A stretch of 8,424 nucleotides of DNA from Acidobacteriota bacterium (GTDB lineage: Bacteria; Acidobacteriota; UBA890): positions 1-8,424 of the forward strand of contig JAUWTE010000108.1 of the NCBI GenBank assembly GCA_030609765.1, given 5' to 3'. The notes beneath the pieces were generated by a model, which had not been told where the DNA came from, searched no databases, and worked only from the letters and a program-made list of their open reading frames with translations. The translations under genes and the position numbers were made by a program. Below, in pieces: positions 1 through 6,823 of this stretch; within the stretch, counting starts at the first letter, position 1; every line of letters starts with the position of its first letter.

Positions 1-903
1 ACCCATCATCACGCCGGCCACGGGAGTGAGCATGTTGTCGATGAGCGGGTGGATTCTGACATCGTTCGCCGCCATGAGAATCGGCGACCTGTCTTCGTTG
101 GTCTCCGGGTACTGCTGCTCCAGACGAGCCATGATGGTCTCGGCCTGGGCCCGAGCCTGTTCGAGGGTCGCGCCGGGCTTCAGGCGACCCTTCATGAACA
201 GGAAGCGATAGCCTCGGCGATCGATCCAGCCCTCGCCCGACTCTCCACCCTGCTGCATGATCATGCCCGAAGGCTCGACCTCGTCGACCATCATCATGGG
301 GAGCCAGAGATCGGGCGCGATGCCCGGCAAGGTACCGGTGAACTCGGCCTGCGTCACACCGACGACCGTGTAGGTCATTCCATTCATCTTGAAGGTCTGC
401 CCGACGATGTCCGGAGCCGCGCCGAACTCACGCTGCCAGAAGCCATGGCTGAGAACGGCTACAGGATGGGTACCCGGGGTCAGGTCTTCCTCGGGCAGAA
501 AAGCGCGCCCCAGGGCTGGCGTGATCCCCATGACGTCGAAGTAGTTGCCGGTGACGAGCTCGCCCATGACGAGCTGTGAGCTGGCATCGCGGCTGAACGA
601 CGCGAACATCATCGAGTGACCGACGAGACCTGAAAAGACATCGGTCTGGTCGCGCAGGTCGACGTAGTCGAGGTAGGAGCTGGTGGCCTGCGGGAAGTTC
701 TCGTCGCCGTAGGTGTAGATCTCGACCAGTTCCTCGGGAGCTTCGACCGGCATCGGACGAAGAAGGATGGCATTGACCACCGTGAAGATCGCGGTGTTCA
801 CGCCGATTCCCAGGGCCAGCGACAGAACGGCGACGATCGTGAACCCCGGACTCTTCATCAGCATCCGGAACGCGTAGCGAATGTCCTTCAGCAGGTTCTC
901 CAT
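1..903 (-). CDS. ADOP-type orphan ABC permease, N-terminal part (runs off the left edge)
   Basis: This is the third permease of the array; only its first 301 residues are inside the window and the frame is open at position 1. It starts MENLLKDIRY, aligned with the starts of the two neighbouring permeases. Residues 21-45 form the first membrane helix, with LSLALGIGVNTAIF. Residues 50-285 form a MacB-like periplasmic domain with SSYLDYVDLRDQ (75-86), GNYFDVMGI (119-127) and HPVAVLSHGFWQR (146-158). The visible part ends in TPVAGVMMG at the start of the second helix. Compared with the neighbours it has about 8 extra residues before the RRG at 229-231, inside a methionine-rich stretch (203-217). 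A GAGAGGG sequence lies 2-8 nt before the ATG. The family are integral membrane proteins thought to act in export or envelope transport with an ATPase encoded elsewhere; the substrate is unknown. The palindromic element begins 13 nt upstream of the start. Confidence 0.93.
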   Translation of the reverse strand, partial: MENLLKDIRYAFRMLMKSPGFTIVAVLSLALGIGVNTAIFTVVNAILLRPMPVEAPEELVEIYTYGDENFPQATSSYLDYVDLRDQTDVFSGLVGHSMMFASFSRDASSQLVMGELVTGNYFDVMGITPALGRAFLPEEDLTPGTHPVAVLSHGFWQREFGAAPDIVGQTFKMNGMTYTVVGVTQAEFTGTLPGIAPDLWLPMMMVDEVEPSGMIMQQGGESGEGWIDRRGYRFLFMKGRLKPGATLEQARAQAETIMARLEQQYPETNEDRSPILMAANDVRIHPLIDNMLTPVAGVMMG

Positions 904-916
904 CGCCCTCTCATCT

Positions 917-979
917 AGTCCGGATTTCTCAAAGGATCGCGGCTGCGCGAGCGCAACGACCCGTTGAGAAATCCGGACT
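917..979. repeat. 63-nt palindromic element with perfect 16-nt inverted arms
   Basis: Positions 917-932 (AGTCCGGATTTCTCAA) are exactly complementary to 964-979 (TTGAGAAATCCGGACT), with a 31-nt loop. The loop holds a second hairpin, TGCGC (944-948) with GCGCA (951-955), and CAACG (954-958) can pair with CGTTG (962-966) as an alternative. A shortened relative of the right arm (GAGAAACCGGACT) occurs at 1027-1039. No U-tract follows the stem on either strand, so it is not a standard intrinsic terminator. It sits between the stop of one permease and the start of the next. Part of it recurs at 7275-7290, which suggests a dispersed REP-like or MITE-like element rather than a gene-specific structure. 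Confidence 0.8.
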
Positions 980-1018
980 CAGTTTGCGCGCGACCTGTAT
1001 CGACAGCGGGTACATCGT

Positions 1019-1048
1019 TACTGACGGAGAAACCGGACTTCGGGTTCC
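1019..1048 (-). promoter_or_regulatory. Candidate ECF-type promoter upstream of the third permease
   Basis: Read on the minus strand, GGAAC (1048-1044) is followed after 17 nt by CGTC (1026-1023) within CGTCAGTA (1026-1019). GGAAC-N16/17-CGTC is the classic ECF sigma promoter architecture. The -10 octamer fits the CGTCNNTA pattern of the two promoters at 6129-6216. The site starts right after the stop of the upstream permease and lies about 115 nt before the start at 903, so a transcript would carry the palindromic element in its leader. The -35 flanks differ from CCTTGAACTT, and its spacer overlaps the shortened repeat copy at 1027-1039, so this call is tentative. Confidence 0.35.
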
Positions 1049-1050
1049 AT

Positions 1051-3516
1051 TCACTCGTACCGTAGGGCCTCCATCGGGTCCACAGAGGCGCCGCGGCGCG
1101 CAGGGATGTAGTTGGCGAGGAAGCCCACTGCCATCAGCACTAGCGCCGCCCCCGCGAAGCTCATCAGGTCGATGGCTCTGACACCGTACCGGTACCTCGA
1201 GGCGAGCCCGGTGACCGCCACCGAGCCCGCCAGGCCGACAACGACGCCCACGATGACCAGCCGCATGCCTTGGCCCACCACCAGCTTCAGGACATCGGAG
1301 GACTCGGCCCCCAGCGCAATGCGAATGCCGATCTCGTGGGTGCGCTGGCTCACCGAATAAGCGATCACCCCGTACAGGCCCACTGCCGCAAGACCGAGTG
1401 CCAGGAGCCCAAAGATCGCCAGTGCACCCGCGCCGAAACGTACCGGGAAAAGCATCAGCCCGATGTTCTCTTTCATCGTCTTGGTCTCGAAAAAGACCAT
1501 GTCCGGCTCCAGGGCCAGTATCTCCTGACGCAACATGCCCACCATCGGGGCCGGATCGCCGCTGGTCCGGACCAGCACCGCCGGGAAGATCAACTGCTCC
1601 GCCTGCCAAGCCGCCAAATGTAGGTACGGCCGTGGCTCTTCCCCGATCGTACGCACCTTGTAGTCTTCGCAGACGCCGACGACTTCGAGCCAGGGTCCCT
1701 CGGCCGACTCCCTGCTGATCCGCTTCCCCAGCGGGTTCTCGCCGGGCCAGTAGCGCCGCGCAAATGTCGCGTTGACAACCACCACGCCTGGCGCGCCTTC
1801 GTCATCGGCGTCAGTGAGATCCCTGCCTGACACCATGGGGATGCTCAGGGCGGCAAAATAGCCCGGGCTGACTTGGGTGACATCGACGGTAATGTGTTCC
1901 TCTCCCTCTGGCATCTCGTAGCCCTCGACATACACGCCGAAGGTTGAGATCGCTTGTCCGAGAGGAATTCGGTCGGCGACCGCCACAGCCTCGGCCCCCG
2001 GCAGGGCGGCGGCGCGATCGAGGACGTTGTGCAGGAACATCCTGCCCTCATCCTTGCTGAGTCCTACCAGGTCCGGATTGGTGCTGACGATGGCGACGTT
2101 TTCATCCTCGAAGCCAACGTCCACCGACTGCGCGTTGATGAGGCTGCGCAGAAAGAGGCCGGCAGCCACCAGCAGCAGCAAGGAGACAGCTACCTGGGTG
2201 ACCACGAGCAGGTTGCGCAGGCCGAAGCGGCGCCAGGTCCGGCCGGCACGCGCGCTTTCATCCTTGAGGGCGGTGATCAGGTCGGGCCGCGACGACTGCA
2301 ACGCCGGGGCGAGGCCGAAGATGACACCAGTCAGCAGCGAGGCGATGATCGTGAAGCCCAGCACCCTGACATCGACACCCAAATGCAGGGTCACCGAAAT
2401 CGGAGTCGGCGGCTGGTAGGAGAGCATCAAGGAGGTCGTCCAGTAGGTAAGTAGCAGGCCACCGAGTCCGCCGGCGAGAGCGAGCAGGATACTCTCGGTG
2501 AGCAACTGCCGCACCAGCCGGATGCGCCGGGCCCCCAGCGCCAGCCGTATGGCGATCTCCCGCCGTCGTACCGAGGCCCGTGCGAGCAACATGTTGGCTA
2601 CGTTGGCGCAGGCGATCAGCAGGACCATGCCGACGACCACCATCAACAGTCCGGCAATCGGCGTCAGAGCTCCGTCGATGAAGGGGTGGAACCTGATATC
2701 GGTGAGCCGCACCGCGCTGGCCAGACGACCTTCGTTGGACCCGGGATACTCCTGCTCGAGCCGGGCGGAGATGGTCTCGATTTGAGCCTCGACCTCCTCT
2801 AAGGTGACGCCGGGCCGCATGCGCCCCTTGATGAAGAGGCTACGCGATCCCCTTCGGGTGAGCATTTCACTGCTGTTGTCTCCTATGCCGGCCTGGCCGA
2901 ACATCATCAGCGGCACCCAGAGCTCCATCTGGAAGACCGGAAAGGTGCCGGTGAACTCCTCCGGCGCTACCCCGACTATGGTGTAGTGATGGCCGTTGAG
3001 TCGAATCGTGCTGCCGAGCACGGCTGCGTCCGCGGCGAAGTGGCGCTGCCAGAAGCCATGGCTCAAGACCACGACGGGATGAGTCTCCGGCGTCGCGTCC
3101 TCCTCAGGTAGGAAGAAGCGACCGACCTCGGGTTGCACCCCGAAAAGCTCGAAGTAATTCCAGGAAACGAGCTCCCCGAAGAGCAGCTCCGACCCGTCAT
3201 CCATGTTGTGACTGATCGGCGTTGCCGTGTGGGCGACCAGGGCCGAGAAGACGTCGTTCTGATCGCGGTAGTCGACGAAATCGGGATATGAGGATGTGCT
3301 GAACGGGTAGCCGTCGGAACCGCTGGTGTAGACCTCCACAAGCGTTTCGGGTTCGGTGAAGTTGAGCGGTCGTAGGAGGACGGCGTTGACGATACTGAAA
3401 ATCGTCGTGTTCACCCCTATGCCGAACGCCAACGAGAGAATGGCGACCACCGTGAAGCCGCGGTTTGTCGCCAGCATACGCACCGCGTAACGAAGGTCCT
3501 TCAAAAGGGAGTCCAT
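1051..3516 (-). CDS. ADOP-type orphan ABC permease (FtsX/MacB-like), second of the array
   Basis: This 821-residue membrane protein is the normal length for duplicated orphan permeases. The first half has a membrane helix (about 22-45, LSLAFGIGVNTTIF), a periplasmic MacB-like domain (about 50-280, with SSYPDFVDYRDQ at 75-86 and HPVVVLSHGFWQR at 146-158), and an FtsX core with three helices (about 286-312, 340-366, 386-406; LIACANVANMLLARAS at 300-315). The second half repeats the plan: a helix (435-457), a periplasmic domain (about 460-690, FARRYWPG at 585-592) and helices near 693-718, 750-770 and 785-803. It includes THEIGIRIALGA (726-737) and ends DPMEALRYE. No Walker motifs are present. 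The end is slightly unusual: RYGVRAIDLMSF (776-787) where the first paralogue has LYGIGAVDPLTF. The start is supported by alignment with the paralogues; the ribosome binding site is weak (AAGAG). It lies 90 nt downstream of the first permease, probably in the same operon. Substrate unknown. Confidence 0.95.
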   Translation of the reverse strand: MDSLLKDLRYAVRMLATNRGFTVVAILSLAFGIGVNTTIFSIVNAVLLRPLNFTEPETLVEVYTSGSDGYPFSTSSYPDFVDYRDQNDVFSALVAHTATPISHNMDDGSELLFGELVSWNYFELFGVQPEVGRFFLPEEDATPETHPVVVLSHGFWQRHFAADAAVLGSTIRLNGHHYTIVGVAPEEFTGTFPVFQMELWVPLMMFGQAGIGDNSSEMLTRRGSRSLFIKGRMRPGVTLEEVEAQIETISARLEQEYPGSNEGRLASAVRLTDIRFHPFIDGALTPIAGLLMVVVGMVLLIACANVANMLLARASVRRREIAIRLALGARRIRLVRQLLTESILLALAGGLGGLLLTYWTTSLMLSYQPPTPISVTLHLGVDVRVLGFTIIASLLTGVIFGLAPALQSSRPDLITALKDESARAGRTWRRFGLRNLLVVTQVAVSLLLLVAAGLFLRSLINAQSVDVGFEDENVAIVSTNPDLVGLSKDEGRMFLHNVLDRAAALPGAEAVAVADRIPLGQAISTFGVYVEGYEMPEGEEHITVDVTQVSPGYFAALSIPMVSGRDLTDADDEGAPGVVVVNATFARRYWPGENPLGKRISRESAEGPWLEVVGVCEDYKVRTIGEEPRPYLHLAAWQAEQLIFPAVLVRTSGDPAPMVGMLRQEILALEPDMVFFETKTMKENIGLMLFPVRFGAGALAIFGLLALGLAAVGLYGVIAYSVSQRTHEIGIRIALGAESSDVLKLVVGQGMRLVIVGVVVGLAGSVAVTGLASRYRYGVRAIDLMSFAGAALVLMAVGFLANYIPARRGASVDPMEALRYE

Positions 3517-3606
3517 GGGGCTCTTGCCTATCCGGGGAGCTGCTCGTTGGGCTCAAGGCCTAGCGCTTGGCTTCCGCCCGATCTCTTCTCATTCACCGTT
3601 CTCTGA

Positions 3607-6072
3607 TCATTCATAACGAAGGGCGATCATCGGGTCGACGCGCGAGGCGCGCCGGGCCGGGATCAGGTTGGCGGCCAGGGCCACTGCAAGCAGGATAACT
3701 GAGGTGACCCCGAAGGTCAGCGGGTCAACGGCGCCGATGCCGTAGAGGAAGCCGGACAGCATCCAGGTCAGGGCGGTGGCACCTATCAGCCCGAACAAGA
3801 CCCCGAGACTCACCAGCGTCATTCCCTGCCTGATCACCAGCTTCAACACCTCAGCAGATTCGGCACCCAGCGCCATGCGCAGGCCGATCTCGTGAGTGCG
3901 CTGGGAGACCGCATACGCGATGACCCCATAGAGCCCGACGGCGGCCAGGCCGAGCGCCAGAAGTCCGAACGCACCCAGCAGCATCGCGCCCATGCGCAGC
4001 GGGAAGGTCGTGAGCTCCATGTTTTCCGCCATCGTCTTGGCCTCCAGGAACACCACGTCGGGCTCGAGTGCCATCATTTCCTGACGCACTGTCTCGACCA
4101 TGGGAGCCGGGTCGGATGACGTCCGCACCAGGACGTAGAGAAAGTCGCTGAATCTCTGGTCGTAGGGGAAGTGCACGATGGGGCGCTGATCCTCGCCCAC
4201 GGTACGCACCTTGTAGTCGGCGGCAATGCCAACGACCTCCCAAGATGGTCGCTCGCGATCCCCCCGCCAGACCCGCTTGCCGATCGGTTCCAGGCCCGGC
4301 CAGTAGCGTCGCGCAAACTCCTCATTCACGATCACAGCCTGCGGGGCTCCTTCGACGTCTACCTCTGTAAAGGCCCTACCGCGCGCCATCGTGATGCCCA
4401 TCGTGCGGAAATAGTCGACGTCGACGGTGACGGTGTCGATGCTGACCGTCTCATCTCCCGAGGGGGGCTCGTAGTCCTCGATGGCGTACGTGCTGATGTT
4501 GACGCTCATGCCGACGGGCACCTTGGTAGAGAAGCCAACCGACTCCACGCCCGGCAGATTCTCCACCCTCTGCTTCACCTGCCGGAAGAACTCCTTCGAT
4601 TGCTCCTCCTCATAGCCGAGCAACTCCATGCCAGTGCCGAGAATGGCGACGTTCTCGGTTTCAAAGCCCGGATCGATGGTCTGGGTGTTGCGCAGGCTGC
4701 GAATGAAAAGACCGGCGGCAATCAGCAGGACCAGCGAGACCGCCACCTGCGCCACGACTAGGAAGTTTCGCAGCGTCAACCGGCGCCGGCTATGGCCACC
4801 CCGTGCCGCCTCGTCCTTGAGGGCAGAGACCAACTCGGGCCGCGTCGCCTGCATGGCGGGAGCCAGGCCGAAGATGATTCCAGTCAGGACCGCTGCCATG
4901 AAAGTGAAGCCCAGCACGCGAACGTCGATGCCGAGGTCCAGGGCGATGGAGATGGGAATGGGCGGCTGGAAGGCGAGCAGGAGGCCGGTTGTCCAGTACG
5001 CGAGTAGCAGGCCCGCCGCCCCCCCGACCAGGCCCAGCAGGATGCTCTCGGACAGCAATTGCCGCACCAGTCGCCAACGTCCGGCTCCCAGGGCGAGCCG
5101 CACGGCGATCTCGTGACGCCGCGCTGAGGCCCGTGACAGCAGCATGTTGGCGACGTTGGCGCAGGCGATCAGCAACACCAGGCCTACGATCCCCATGAGC
5201 AAACCGGCCACGGGCGTTACATAGCTGTCGATGAAGGGGTGAATGCTGACCTCGCCGGTCGGCAGGATGTTGACGGTCTCGTTTTCGTTGGAATCCGGGT
5301 ATTCCTCAGCGAGCCGCGCTGCGATGGTCTTGAGCTGGGCCTCGGCTTCCTCGACGCTGACGCCGTCCGCCAATCTTCCCTTGATAAAGGTGCTGCTGTC
5401 TCCACGCCGCTCCAACGCCTCGGGGTCGGGGCCACCAGGGCCGAGAAGCACCTCCATGGAGTACGTGGTCCACAGGTCGGGAGAAAGCAGCGGCCACATT
5501 CCGGAGAAACCCTCGGCGGCAACGCCGATCACGGTCAGCGTGTTGCCGTTGACCTTGATCGTCCGGCCGACGATCCCCGGGTCACCATTGTACGCCCGCT
5601 GCCAGAAGCCGTATCCCAGTATGGTGACGGGGTGCGTTCCGGGAGTGCTGTCCTCCTCGGGTCGGAACGTGCGGCCCAGGGCCGGCTCGACGCCGAGCAC
5701 GTCGAAATAGTCGCCAGATACCACCTCACTGAAAACGAGCTCGGAGGGTCCCTCATCACGATGCAGGTTCAGGAAGCTCACCTGATAAGCGACCAAGCCG
5801 TCGAAAACCGTGCTCTGATCACGAAAATCTCGAAAATCAGGGTATGACGAGGGCACGTACGGATAGTCGCTATCACCCGTGTACACATCTACCAGCGAGG
5901 CAGGATCGTGCACCGGTAGGGGCCGCAGGAGAACAGCGTTTACCAGACTGAAAATCGTCGTATTGACGCCGATGCCGAGCGCCAGAGAGAGGACCGCAAC
6001 CGTCGTGAATCCCGGGTTCTTCAGGAGTGTTCTCATCCCGTAGCGCAGGTCTTTCAGCATGTTCTCGATCAT
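3607..6072 (-). CDS. ADOP-type orphan ABC permease (FtsX/MacB-like), first of the array
   Basis: This is the promoter-proximal permease, also 821 residues and collinear with its neighbour. Helix 1 is at about 23-46 (LSLALGIGVNTTIF). The first periplasmic domain (about 50-280) carries SSYPDFRDFRDQ (75-86) and THPVTILGYGFWQR. The FtsX core follows (about 287-407; LIACANVANMLLSRASARRHEIA starts at 301). Helix 5 is near 436-458, the second periplasmic domain at about 460-690 has FARRYWPG (586-593), and the last three helices are near 693-718, 750-772 and 786-804. It ends VDPMIALRYE. No nucleotide-binding motifs occur, so the ATPase must be elsewhere or absent. The start MIENMLKDLRYG follows GAGGGAG about 10 nt upstream; an internal ATG at residue 5 would restore the shorter start of the paralogues. 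It is divergent from the sigma-factor gene, with a candidate ECF promoter about 57 nt upstream. Substrate unknown. Confidence 0.96.
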   Translation of the reverse strand: MIENMLKDLRYGMRTLLKNPGFTTVAVLSLALGIGVNTTIFSLVNAVLLRPLPVHDPASLVDVYTGDSDYPYVPSSYPDFRDFRDQSTVFDGLVAYQVSFLNLHRDEGPSELVFSEVVSGDYFDVLGVEPALGRTFRPEEDSTPGTHPVTILGYGFWQRAYNGDPGIVGRTIKVNGNTLTVIGVAAEGFSGMWPLLSPDLWTTYSMEVLLGPGGPDPEALERRGDSSTFIKGRLADGVSVEEAEAQLKTIAARLAEEYPDSNENETVNILPTGEVSIHPFIDSYVTPVAGLLMGIVGLVLLIACANVANMLLSRASARRHEIAVRLALGAGRWRLVRQLLSESILLGLVGGAAGLLLAYWTTGLLLAFQPPIPISIALDLGIDVRVLGFTFMAAVLTGIIFGLAPAMQATRPELVSALKDEAARGGHSRRRLTLRNFLVVAQVAVSLVLLIAAGLFIRSLRNTQTIDPGFETENVAILGTGMELLGYEEEQSKEFFRQVKQRVENLPGVESVGFSTKVPVGMSVNISTYAIEDYEPPSGDETVSIDTVTVDVDYFRTMGITMARGRAFTEVDVEGAPQAVIVNEEFARRYWPGLEPIGKRVWRGDRERPSWEVVGIAADYKVRTVGEDQRPIVHFPYDQRFSDFLYVLVRTSSDPAPMVETVRQEMMALEPDVVFLEAKTMAENMELTTFPLRMGAMLLGAFGLLALGLAAVGLYGVIAYAVSQRTHEIGLRMALGAESAEVLKLVIRQGMTLVSLGVLFGLIGATALTWMLSGFLYGIGAVDPLTFGVTSVILLAVALAANLIPARRASRVDPMIALRYE

Positions 6073-6128
6073 TTGGCACCAACTCCCTCGGAATTTGTCC
6101 TCATCTGGTCCTTTTTGGCCTTCATTGA

Positions 6129-6160
6129 TAGTGACGGATGCGGCGACAATAAGTTCAAGG
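6129..6160 (-). promoter_or_regulatory. Candidate ECF sigma promoter driving the permease array
   Basis: On the minus strand CCTTGAACTT (6160-6151) is followed after 14 nt by CGTCACTA (6136-6129). Measured from GAAC to CGTC the spacing is 16 nt, the usual spacing for ECF promoters. Transcription would begin near 6122, leaving a leader of about 50 nt before the ATG at 6072. The -35 box is identical to that of the divergent promoter at 6185-6216, and the spacing is the same. This supports recognition by one sigma factor, most simply the one encoded next door. Confidence 0.6.
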
Positions 6161-6184
6161 AGTCTGTTAGTTTTTTGCCCCTGC

Positions 6185-6216
6185 CCTTGAACTTCTTCCC
6201 CTCAGGAGCGTCCTTA
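6185..6216 (+). promoter_or_regulatory. Candidate ECF sigma promoter driving the sigma-factor operon
   Basis: CCTTGAACTT (6185-6194) is followed after 14 nt by CGTCCTTA (6209-6216), again a GAAC-N16-CGTC layout. Transcription would begin near 6223 and give a leader of about 37 nt before the ATG at 6260. With the minus-strand copy it forms a perfect 10-bp inverted repeat (6151-6160 and 6185-6194, 24-nt gap). The repeat could be misread as an operator or hairpin, but the matched -10 boxes on each side favour two divergent promoters. Autoregulation of the sigma operon is the natural inference. Confidence 0.6.
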
Positions 6217-6259
6217 GCGCAGACCCGCTGGACTTCTGCAGCGGCATGGCAAGAAGAAC

Positions 6260-6823
6260 ATGAGCAACAACCACAGGTTGAGGGACGAGCTCAGCGAACA
6301 CCTGGTCGTACTGCGCTGCCAGGTGGGAGAAGAGGCGGCGTTCGAGATGCTCTTCGAGCGCTATAACTGCCGTTTGCTCTACTACCTGCGGCGAATGCTA
6401 GGCACGTCGGGGCAGGCCGAGGACGTGCTGCAGACCGTCTGGCTGAAGGTAGTTCGCAAGATCGGCACGCTCGAGGAGCCAAGGGCGCTACGCACCTGGC
6501 TGTACCGCATCGCCCACAACGAGGCCGTGCAGCAGCTCCGCAAGGCCGGCCGCGAGATCGCGCTGGATGAGAGTGAAGAAGATCTGGAGGCGGCGCCCGA
6601 GGAGGAGGACACGAGCCCATTGGACACTGCCCGGGTGCACGCGGCCCTCGATGAGATCTCTCCCGCGCATCGGGCGGTCCTGACGTTGCGGTTCATGAAC
6701 GATCTTTCGTACACGGAAATTGCCAAAGTCGTCGGTTGTTCAGTCGGCACGATCAGGTCACGCATCTACTACGCCAAACGAGCATTGAGGAAGCAGATGG
6801 AGGAGGGTGAAGATGAACGGTAG
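6260..6823 (+). CDS. ECF-type RNA polymerase sigma factor
   Basis: This 187-residue protein has the two-domain layout of group 4 (ECF) sigma-70 factors. Region 2 spans about 28-97: FEMLFERYNCRLLYYLRRML, then AEDVLQTVWLKV (53-64), the part that usually contacts core polymerase, and LRTWLYRIAHNEAVQQLRK (77-95), which recognises the -10. An acidic linker (102-117) follows. Region 4 spans about 126-178, with the -35-reading helix-turn-helix LSYTEIAKVVGCSVGTIRSRIYYAKRAL. No extra C-terminal domain is present. The ATG at 6260 is preceded only by a weak AAGAAG. A five-codon frame (ATG at 6246, stop 6261-6263) overlaps it as ATGA, so coupling from a leader is possible but unproven. The gene overlaps its downstream neighbour by 11 nt. 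Likely targets are the paired promoters in the adjacent intergenic region, giving autoregulation and control of the permease array. The ECF subgroup cannot be assigned from sequence reading alone. Confidence 0.93.
   Translation: MSNNHRLRDELSEHLVVLRCQVGEEAAFEMLFERYNCRLLYYLRRMLGTSGQAEDVLQTVWLKVVRKIGTLEEPRALRTWLYRIAHNEAVQQLRKAGREIALDESEEDLEAAPEEEDTSPLDTARVHAALDEISPAHRAVLTLRFMNDLSYTEIAKVVGCSVGTIRSRIYYAKRALRKQMEEGEDER
6801..6806 (+). promoter_or_regulatory. Strong ribosome binding site inside the sigma-factor gene
   Basis: AGGAGG lies within the last codons of the sigma gene, 6 nt before the ATG at 6813. This spacing favours ATG 6813 over the in-frame GTG at 6807, which would touch the site. It implies translation coupled to the sigma factor and a fixed ratio of the two proteins. 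Confidence 0.75.

Noticed and set aside
49..579. A 176-codon open frame on the plus strand opposite the third permease.
   Set aside because: It is antisense to a clear permease coding region and reflects high GC at third positions; the translation shows no recognisable domain.
917..979. The palindrome as an integron attC site or an intrinsic terminator.
   Set aside because: It lacks the GTTRRRY and RYYYAAC core pair expected of attC, and no U-tract follows the stem on either strand.
929..1609. A 226-codon minus-strand open frame overlapping the end of the second permease.
   Set aside because: It is another frame of a confidently assigned gene, low-complexity Gly/Arg/Pro-rich, with no domain.
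3578..3601. A possible ECF promoter upstream of the second permease (GAAC on the minus strand at 3601-3598).
   Set aside because: Sixteen nt downstream the sequence is TCGG, not CGTC, and no -10-like box is present.
5239..5847. A 202-codon plus-strand open frame opposite the first permease.
   Set aside because: It is antisense to a conserved coding region and has no family features.
6125..6153. A sigma-70-like promoter on the plus strand, TTGATA-N17-AATAAG.
   Set aside because: The -10 match is only 4 of 6 and overlaps the -35 box of the leftward ECF promoter, which has a better and mirrored match.
6151..6194. Reading the 10-bp inverted repeat as a terminator or RNA hairpin.
   Set aside because: The T-run is in the loop, not after the stem, and each arm is better explained as a -35 box with its own -10 box.
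6073..6366. A plus-strand open frame crossing the divergent promoters into the sigma gene.
   Set aside because: It starts with TTG without a ribosome site, crosses both promoters and overlaps the sigma gene out of frame.
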